From Pelagibacterales bacterium SAG-MED13 (GTDB lineage Bacteria > Pseudomonadota > Alphaproteobacteria > Pelagibacterales > Pelagibacteraceae): a stretch of 48,114 bases of DNA. Position 1 is the first letter of the stretch. Every line of letters starts with the position of its first letter. The stretch covers positions 1 through 48,114 of the forward strand of contig JACWDK010000008.1 in assembly GCA_014654165.1 (NCBI GenBank). The letters are read 5' to 3'. The notes under the pieces are model-generated. The model was given only the letters and a program-made list of their open reading frames with translations. It was not told the origin of the DNA and did not search any database. The translations under genes and the position numbers were made by a program. Positions 42,450 through 48,114 of this stretch are shown here, in pieces.

Positions 42450-43593
42450 AAAATTATTAATTTTTTTTTTAATTAACTTCTCTTTTATTTCGTTTTGTAA
42501 AGCAAATGTTGACATTAAAGCTCGAACCGCTATTTTACAGGACTTTTTATCTGGTGAAATTCTTTATGAAAAAGATCCTGATATATCAATTTATCCTGCA
42601 TCTATGACAAAAATAATGACTGCTATAGTAGCTTTCGACTTGATCAAATCAGGTGATATTACACTTCAGGATAAATTTATTATTTCTGAGAAAGCTTGGA
42701 GATTATCAACAGCAGGTTATTCATCCATGTTTATAATGGTAGGGGATGAAGTTTCTGTTGAAAATTTATTATTGGGTATAATTGTTGCATCAGGAAATGA
42801 TGCTTGTATAGCACTTGCAGAAGGAATAGCTGGAACTGAGGAAGAATTTGCGATTATGATGACCTCTAAAGCTAAAGAATTGGGTATGGAAAATACAAAT
42901 TTTGCTAATTCTTCAGGAATAAATGATCCCGATAATTATTCAACTGTCAGAGATATATTAAAAATGTCAAATTACTTAATTAAAGAACACCCAAAATATT
43001 ATGAGTGGTTTGCACTAAAAGAATTTACTTGGGATAGAACAGGAGGGGATCCTATAACTCAAGGCAATAGAAACCCACTTTTGTATAAAAATATCGGTGC
43101 AGACGGTATTAAGACTGGATATTTAGCATTAGAAAAATATTCGCTGGCTTCATCAATAGATAGAAATGGCAGAAGATTAATTGCAGTTGGAAGCGGATTC
43201 GAAACAAAAAACTTAAGATCAAGAGAAAGTTCAAAATTATTAACTTTTGGATTGACCAATTTTGATTTAGTAGAAATTATTAAATCAAATGAACCAATAG
43301 ATAAAGTTGACGTTTGGTTAGGTAAACAAAAATCTGTCAAAGTTCATGTAGATACAAATATTTACAAGACTATAAAAAAAGCAAAAAAAAAATTATTAAA
43401 AGTTTCAATGAAATATGAAGGCCCAATAGAAGCTCCAATTAAAAAAGATCAGATAATTGGAAAACTTAGAGTATTATATGATCAGGAAATTATTGGCGAA
43501 TATAATTTATTAGCTTCAAATGATGTTGAAAAAATTAATATCTTTTCAAGATTAATTAGATCTATTAATTACTTGATCTGGGGCGATGTCTAA
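42442..43593 (+). CDS. dacA: D-alanyl-D-alanine carboxypeptidase (PBP5/6 type)
   Basis: Trims the terminal D-Ala of peptidoglycan stem peptides. The 383-residue protein has a signal peptide (about 1-21), the SxxK motif S54-M-T-K57, the SGN motif (VASGNDACIALAEG) and KTG (GADGIKTGYL), all in the normal order, followed by a C-terminal beta domain. dacA versus dacC cannot be told apart. It overlaps the RlpA-like gene by eight bases and tmk by eight. Confidence 0.93.
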   Translation: MFKKLLIFFLINFSFISFCKANVDIKARTAILQDFLSGEILYEKDPDISIYPASMTKIMTAIVAFDLIKSGDITLQDKFIISEKAWRLSTAGYSSMFIMVGDEVSVENLLLGIIVASGNDACIALAEGIAGTEEEFAIMMTSKAKELGMENTNFANSSGINDPDNYSTVRDILKMSNYLIKEHPKYYEWFALKEFTWDRTGGDPITQGNRNPLLYKNIGADGIKTGYLALEKYSLASSIDRNGRRLIAVGSGFETKNLRSRESSKLLTFGLTNFDLVEIIKSNEPIDKVDVWLGKQKSVKVHVDTNIYKTIKKAKKKLLKVSMKYEGPIEAPIKKDQIIGKLRVLYDQEIIGEYNLLASNDVEKINIFSRLIRSINYLIWGDV

Positions 43594-44200
43594 AAAACCA
43601 GTAATAGTTTTTGAAGGAATTGAGGGAAGTGGTAAGTCACACCACATTAATGTAATTTGTAAATATCTTACAAAAAAAAAAATAAAATTTATTAAAATTA
43701 GAGAACCAGGTGGCAACCCAAATTCTGAGATAATAAGAAAACTAATTCTCAATAAAAAAACCAGCTTCAACAAGAATACAGATTTGCTTCTTTACTTAGC
43801 CTCTAGAAGTGAAAATATTGGTCAATTAAAGAAATATTACAAGAAAAGAATTATTTTGATAGATAGATTTATAGACTCCACTTATGCTTATCAACATTTT
43901 GGCTTTGGTATAAATCTAAATCTGATTAAGAGCATAAATAATTTCTTATTAAAAAACTTTAAAGTTAGATTTACTTTTTTGAATATTGTGAATCTTAAAA
44001 ATATGCAAAAAAGATTAAAAAAAAGAAAATCTCTTAATAGATACGACAATTTTAAAAAAAATTTTTATAAAAAAGTACAAAGTGGTTTTTTAAAAATATC
44101 AAAAAAAAATAAGGCTAAATATTTGATTATAAACAGTAACTTAGATATCAAAAATAATGAAACTTTGATTATCAATAAATTTAAAGATTTAATTAAATGA
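43586..44200 (+). CDS. tmk: Thymidylate kinase
   Basis: Phosphorylates dTMP to dTDP. The 204-residue protein has P-loop FEGIEGSGKSHH (K17-S18), the REPGG motif and LIDRFIDSTYAYQHFGFG. It lies between dacA and holB, matching the common tmk-holB pairing; overlaps are eight and four bases. Confidence 0.93.
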   Translation: MSKKPVIVFEGIEGSGKSHHINVICKYLTKKKIKFIKIREPGGNPNSEIIRKLILNKKTSFNKNTDLLLYLASRSENIGQLKKYYKKRIILIDRFIDSTYAYQHFGFGINLNLIKSINNFLLKNFKVRFTFLNIVNLKNMQKRLKKRKSLNRYDNFKKNFYKKVQSGFLKISKKNKAKYLIINSNLDIKNNETLIINKFKDLIK

Positions 44201-45126
44201 ATTTAAATCCCATTAATCAATTAAATTTATATGGTCTTGAAAAATATCTTCTTGATTTTATTAATCTATATGAAATTAAAAAACTACCTAACAAAATTTT
44301 ACTAAGTGGTGAAAAGGGTCTTGGAAAATCAACTTTATCATATCATTTAATAAATTACATTTTGTCAAATAACGAGGAAAATTCTTATGATAAGATCAAC
44401 TTTAAAATAAATCCAAATAATACTTATTTTAAACAAACATTAAATAAAGCCAATCCTAATTTTTTTTTAGTAGATTTAATAGATGAAAAAAAAAATATCG
44501 ATATTGAACAAATAAGAAATTTAATTTCAAATTTGAATAAATCGTCTTTTAACAATAAACCAAGATTTGTACTTATAGATAATGTTGATCTTATGAATAC
44601 TAATTCTGTTAATGCTCTACTCAAAATTTTAGAGGAACCCTCTCAAAATATTTATTTTATTTTAATTAATAATAATAAAAAAATTTTAGATACTTTAAAA
44701 TCAAGATGTGTAAATTTTAAAATCTTTTTACCAAATGAAAAAATTATTGATGTCACAAATAAATTGTTACAAAATGATATTAGTAAATATATTAATAATG
44801 AACTATTAACTTATTATTTTACCCCAGGGAAAGTTTATGATCTAGTTAAATTTGCTAATGCATATAAGTACGATTTAACGCAATATGACCTTTTAGATTT
44901 TTTAAAGTTTATATTTAAAGAAAACGTTTATAAAAAAGATATTTTTATTAAAAATATAGTATTCGAATTTATTGAGCTTTATTTGAGAAAAAATTGTTTT
45001 AAAACGTCATCTATATTAAATGAACAATATAGCTATTATATAAAAAGAATTTCAGATATTAAGACATTTAATTTAGACGTTGAGTCAATATTAATAGAAT
45101 TTGAATATAATTTACTAAATGAATAA
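44197..45126 (+). CDS. holB: DNA polymerase III subunit delta'
   Basis: Clamp-loader subunit. The 309-residue protein has a P-loop-like LLSGEKGLGKSTLSYHLINYIL, IEQIRNLISNLNKSSFNNKPRFVLIDNVDLMNTNSVNALLKILEEPSQNIYFILINNN, and the SRC motif (TLKSRCVNF). These are typical of delta'. It overlaps tmk by four bases and metG by eight, the normal alphaproteobacterial order. Confidence 0.9.
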   Translation: MNLNPINQLNLYGLEKYLLDFINLYEIKKLPNKILLSGEKGLGKSTLSYHLINYILSNNEENSYDKINFKINPNNTYFKQTLNKANPNFFLVDLIDEKKNIDIEQIRNLISNLNKSSFNNKPRFVLIDNVDLMNTNSVNALLKILEEPSQNIYFILINNNKKILDTLKSRCVNFKIFLPNEKIIDVTNKLLQNDISKYINNELLTYYFTPGKVYDLVKFANAYKYDLTQYDLLDFLKFIFKENVYKKDIFIKNIVFEFIELYLRKNCFKTSSILNEQYSYYIKRISDIKTFNLDVESILIEFEYNLLNE

Positions 45127-46660
45127 AAATTTTTATATAACTACACCAATTTACTATCCATCCGCGAATCCTCACATGGGGCACGCTTATTCTAGTATTG
45201 TGGCAGATTTTTTTGCAAGATTTAAAAAAATCGATGGTTATAAAGTTTATTTTTTAACTGGTACAGATGAACATGGTTTAAAGATTCAAAGATCTGCTGA
45301 AAAACAAAATATAGAACCATATCAATTTTGTAATAAGATTAGTCAAACTTTTAAAGATTTGACTAAAACTTTAAATTTATCTAATACGGACTTTATAAGA
45401 ACCACAGAAGATAGACATAAAAAATCTGTTCAACATTTGTGGAATGAGCTTATTAAAAATGATGAAATTTATTTATCTAAGTACTCGGGTTGGTATTCTG
45501 TATCTGACGAAGCTTTTTATGGTAATGATGAAATTGAAGATATAGAGGGGAAAAAAGTTGCTAAATCTTCTAAATCTTCTGTGGAATGGATAGAAGAAGA
45601 ATCCTTTTTTTTTCGTTTATCAAAGTGGCAAAAACCTCTCTTAGATTTCTATAAATCTAACCCCAATTTTATTTCTCCAAAGACTAGGAAAAATGAAGTT
45701 ATTAGTTTTGTTAAAGAGGGTTTAAAGGACCTATCTATTAGTAGAAAAAGTTTTTCGTGGGGAATTAAAGTACCGAATAATAGTGAGCATATCATTTACG
45801 TTTGGCTTGATGCTCTGACAAATTATATCAGTGCATTAAACTATCCTAACCTTAAAGATCAACTATATAAAGATTTTTGGCCAGCCTCTATTCATATTAT
45901 CGGAAAAGATATACTTCGATTTCATGCTGTGTATTGGCCAGCATTTTTAATGGCTGCAAAAATTGATTTACCTTTAAAGATATATGGTCACGGATGGATA
46001 CTTTCAGGCGATGAGAAAATGTCAAAATCAAAAGGAAATATTTTAGATCCTATAGAAATTATAAACAAGTATGGTTTGGATGCTTTAAGATATTATTTGA
46101 TAAAAGAGGTGTCTTTTGGCAACGATGGAAATATATCACGTGAGAAGCTAGAAGAATGCATTAATAGTGATTTAGCTAATAATTTTGGAAATCTGTGTCA
46201 AAGAGTTACTGCTTTTGCTATAAAAAATTGTTCAAGTAAAATTCCTGAAAAAATTAAGTTTGAAAAAAATGATTTAGTGATTTTAGATAAATATAAAAAT
46301 AATTTAGATATTATTAGATCAAAAGTGGATGAACAAAATGTAAATTTTTATATTGATTACATAATTAAATCTTTATTTGAGGCTAATAAATATTTTAATG
46401 ATGAGGAACCCTGGAGTAAAAAAGATGATTTGGTAAGATTAAATACAATAGTTTACACAACTTTTGAAATAGTTAGAAAAATTAGTTTTTTATTATATCC
46501 GATAATTCCAGACTCATCATTAAAAGCTTTGAAAATTTTCAACTTAGAAGAAAAGGATGTAGTTTTTTCATCAATTGCTGAAAATGAATTATTAACAAAA
46601 GGTGAAAAGATAAATAAAATCGATATATTATTCAAAAAAATGGAAAAAAAAAATGATTGA
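45119..46660 (+). CDS. metG: Methionyl-tRNA synthetase
   Basis: Charges tRNA-Met and initiator tRNA. The 513-residue protein has TTPIYYPSANPHMGHAYSSIVADFFARF (HIGH-type) and LSGDEKMSKSKGNILDP (KMSKS). The zinc-knuckle cysteines of the E. coli enzyme are absent; the region SGWYSVSDEAFYGNDEIED is of the short alphaproteobacterial type that lacks them. No C-terminal tRNA-binding domain is present. It overlaps holB and tatD by eight bases each. Confidence 0.96.
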   Translation: MNKNFYITTPIYYPSANPHMGHAYSSIVADFFARFKKIDGYKVYFLTGTDEHGLKIQRSAEKQNIEPYQFCNKISQTFKDLTKTLNLSNTDFIRTTEDRHKKSVQHLWNELIKNDEIYLSKYSGWYSVSDEAFYGNDEIEDIEGKKVAKSSKSSVEWIEEESFFFRLSKWQKPLLDFYKSNPNFISPKTRKNEVISFVKEGLKDLSISRKSFSWGIKVPNNSEHIIYVWLDALTNYISALNYPNLKDQLYKDFWPASIHIIGKDILRFHAVYWPAFLMAAKIDLPLKIYGHGWILSGDEKMSKSKGNILDPIEIINKYGLDALRYYLIKEVSFGNDGNISREKLEECINSDLANNFGNLCQRVTAFAIKNCSSKIPEKIKFEKNDLVILDKYKNNLDIIRSKVDEQNVNFYIDYIIKSLFEANKYFNDEEPWSKKDDLVRLNTIVYTTFEIVRKISFLLYPIIPDSSLKALKIFNLEEKDVVFSSIAENELLTKGEKINKIDILFKKMEKKND

Positions 46661-47414
46661 TTCTCATTGTCACTTAGATCACGAACCTCTATTCAGTGAT
46701 TTATCAAATATAATACATAGATCCAAAAATATAGGTATTGAAAAATTATTAACTATTTCTACTACTTTAGAAAGTTTTACTAAAATTAAGGAAATCATAA
46801 CAAGAGATGAAATGATTTATGGTACTATTGGTATTCATCCTCACGAAGCTAACAAAGATCAGATAGATGCAGAATTTATTATAAATAATTTCAATGCACA
46901 TCCTAAAATTATTGGTATAGGCGAAACAGGTTTGGATTTTTATTATAATCATAGCGATAAAGATAAACAAATAAGTAGCTTTATTGAGCATATAGAGGCT
47001 TCCATTAAAACTGATTCGCCTTTAATAATTCACTCCAGAGCAGCAGAGAATGAGACTTTTAACATCTTAAATGATTTTAAAAGCAGTAATCTAAAAATAT
47101 TAATGCATTGCTTTACTGGTTCAAAAAATCTTGCAGACAAATTAATGAACTTAAATGCATACTTTTCAGCTAGTGGAATAATTACCTTTAAAAATTCAAT
47201 CGAACTACAAAAAACCTTCAGTCACTTGCCATTAGATAAAATTTTAATAGAAACAGATAGTCCATATCTAGCACCAGTTCCTAATAGAGGTAAAAAAAAT
47301 GAACCATCATTTATTGATTTTACTGCAGCAAAAATGGCTGAAATTAAAAAGATTTCTAAAGAAGAATTAATTAAAACTACTACAAATAACTTTAATAAAC
47401 TTTTTTTTAATTAA
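46653..47414 (+). CDS. tatD: TatD-family hydrolase
   Basis: Metal-dependent DNase/hydrolase, 253 residues. Metal-ligand motifs are MIDSHCHLDHEPL, GIHPHEA, IGETGLDFYYN, PLIIHSRAAENE, LMHCFTGS and ILIETDSPYLAP. The chain is complete. It overlaps metG by eight bases and precedes the metallo-beta-lactamase-fold gene by seven, the usual alphaproteobacterial set. Confidence 0.94.
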   Translation: MIDSHCHLDHEPLFSDLSNIIHRSKNIGIEKLLTISTTLESFTKIKEIITRDEMIYGTIGIHPHEANKDQIDAEFIINNFNAHPKIIGIGETGLDFYYNHSDKDKQISSFIEHIEASIKTDSPLIIHSRAAENETFNILNDFKSSNLKILMHCFTGSKNLADKLMNLNAYFSASGIITFKNSIELQKTFSHLPLDKILIETDSPYLAPVPNRGKKNEPSFIDFTAAKMAEIKKISKEELIKTTTNNFNKLFFN

Positions 47415-47421
47415 TTTAATT

Positions 47422-48114
47422 ATGAAATTTATTATTCTTGGATGTGGTAGTTCAATGGGTGTACCAAGACCTGATGGACATTTTGGAAATTGTGACCCGA
47501 ATAATAAAAAAAATTATAGAACTAGATGTTCTGCATTAATTAAAACTGATAATGAAAATATTTTAATTGATACGTCGCCCGATCTTCGTTCTCAACTACT
47601 TAGACATAAAATAAAAACTATAAGTAAAGTTTTTTATTCTCATATGCATGGTGATCAAAGTCATGGTATTAATGATCTAAGAGTTTTTTATATGCATAAT
47701 AAAAAAACAATTGATGTTTTTGCAAATAATGCAACATCCAATTACTTGATGAAAACCTTCTCATATATCTTTAAAAGTGAATCAAATGAATATCCAGCTA
47801 TTCTTAAACTAAATAAGATTAAGAAAAGTTTATTTATTAATGATAAGAAAAAAATTTTTAATATTAAACCAGTAACTGTAGAACATGGTAAAGTTAAATC
47901 TATTTGTTATATAGTTGATAAAAGATTAGCTTATATTAGCGATGTAAGTAAAATATATTCAAAGGATTTAAAGTACTTTTTAAACTTAAAGTATTTAATA
48001 ATTGATTGTTTGTGGTATAAACATCATCCTTCACACTTTAATCTCGAGAAATCTCTTTCTTTTATTAAAATGGTAAAACCTAAAACATCAATTTTAACAA
48101 ATTTATCTCCAATT
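47422..48114 (+). CDS. Metallo-beta-lactamase-fold hydrolase, truncated by window end
   Basis: The first 231 residues of a PhnP/RNase Z-like MBL-fold protein; the frame is still open at 48114. Family features are the N-terminal ILGCGSSMGVPRPDGHFGNC, LIDTSPDLRSQLL and the metal motif SHMHGDQSHGINDLR, in which the usual HxHxDH reads HMHGDQ, with another His two positions later. YISDVSKI and LIIDCLWYKHHPSHF supply later ligands. Orthologues with a DQ motif may exist in alphaproteobacteria, so this may not be a defect. Function is unknown. Confidence 0.8.
   Translation, partial: MKFIILGCGSSMGVPRPDGHFGNCDPNNKKNYRTRCSALIKTDNENILIDTSPDLRSQLLRHKIKTISKVFYSHMHGDQSHGINDLRVFYMHNKKTIDVFANNATSNYLMKTFSYIFKSESNEYPAILKLNKIKKSLFINDKKKIFNIKPVTVEHGKVKSICYIVDKRLAYISDVSKIYSKDLKYFLNLKYLIIDCLWYKHHPSHFNLEKSLSFIKMVKPKTSILTNLSPI

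Noticed and set aside
45500-45600. Loss of zinc cysteines in MetG as a novel feature
   Set aside because: Short alphaproteobacterial methionyl-tRNA synthetases commonly lack this zinc knuckle, so it is expected.

Overview
The window is AT-rich, very densely packed bacterial DNA. It has short or negative gene spacings, mostly weak ribosome-binding sites, GTG/TTG starts, and an alphaproteobacterial gene order (argS - small envelope protein - nagZ - scpA - scpB - tatABC - serS - yajC - secD - secF). Together with the PuuD-type membrane protein, the PhoX-family enzyme and the streamlined proteins, this points to a SAR11 / Pelagibacterales genome. That is an inference from composition, order and protein character; no database search was possible. 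Window position 1 behaves like the end of an assembled contig: bases 1-60 are an exact reverse complement of 4298-4357 (the end of ppk), fused to the truncated tail of pstB. This looks like an amplification or assembly chimera.

Layout. (1) 57-7904 is a phosphate island: pstB (partial), phoU and phoB, then convergent sixA, then ppk and ppx for polyphosphate, then a Tat-exported PhoX-family protein ending in a clear terminator. (2) 8119-11046 is mostly minus strand: a small lysine-rich protein, then an arsenate-detoxification operon (small membrane protein, ArsC with three cysteines, AqpS-like channel, Nudix hydrolase), then an Anbu proteasome-like peptidase. (3) 11154-12597 holds a circularly permuted ATP-grasp gene divergent from Anbu, broken by a one-base homopolymer frameshift. 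(4) 12644-13869 holds a DUF3147-like membrane protein, a Zur-type Fur regulator whose palindromic operator runs into its own start codon, and a co-transcribed membrane protein. (5) 13884-17136 holds an Ldh2-type dehydrogenase, xth, erpA and dgt. (6) 17133-26816 is a long plus-strand run: argS, envelope protein, nagZ, scpAB, tatABC, serS, yajC and secDF. (7) 26813-35777 holds puuD-like and uvrA (minus), then ssb, gyrA, coaD, a cyclophilin, tgt and tRNA-Lys. (8) 35788-39759 holds a Tat-lipoprotein M48 protease, a 25-residue membrane peptide ORF, a DUF502 protein, recG, sdhE and tRNA-Ser. (9) 39844-48114 is a chain of overlapping genes: rarD-like, mltB-like, rlpA-like, D,D-carboxypeptidase, tmk, holB, metG and tatD, then a metallo-beta-lactamase-fold gene cut by the window end.

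How the genes fit together. The Pst/Pho genes import phosphate and sense it, Ppk/Ppx store and release it as polyphosphate, and PhoX may recover it from organic esters after export through Tat, which is also encoded here. High-affinity phosphate uptake also imports arsenate, so the ArsC + AqpS pair next door is functionally sensible. No plasmid, phage, insertion sequence, CRISPR array or rRNA is visible, and no stretch over 300 bases lacks a gene; the longest gap, 7905-8168, holds a terminator and a second hairpin.

Most notable: the inverted chimera at the left end; two single-base homopolymer frameshifts, one lying on a correctly phased A AAA AAA slippery heptamer in ppx; the reduced Anbu + ATP-grasp pair; the Zur operator overlapping a start codon; a tRNA-guanine transglycosylase lacking two of three zinc cysteines; and a cyclophilin with a possible second, signal-free start.
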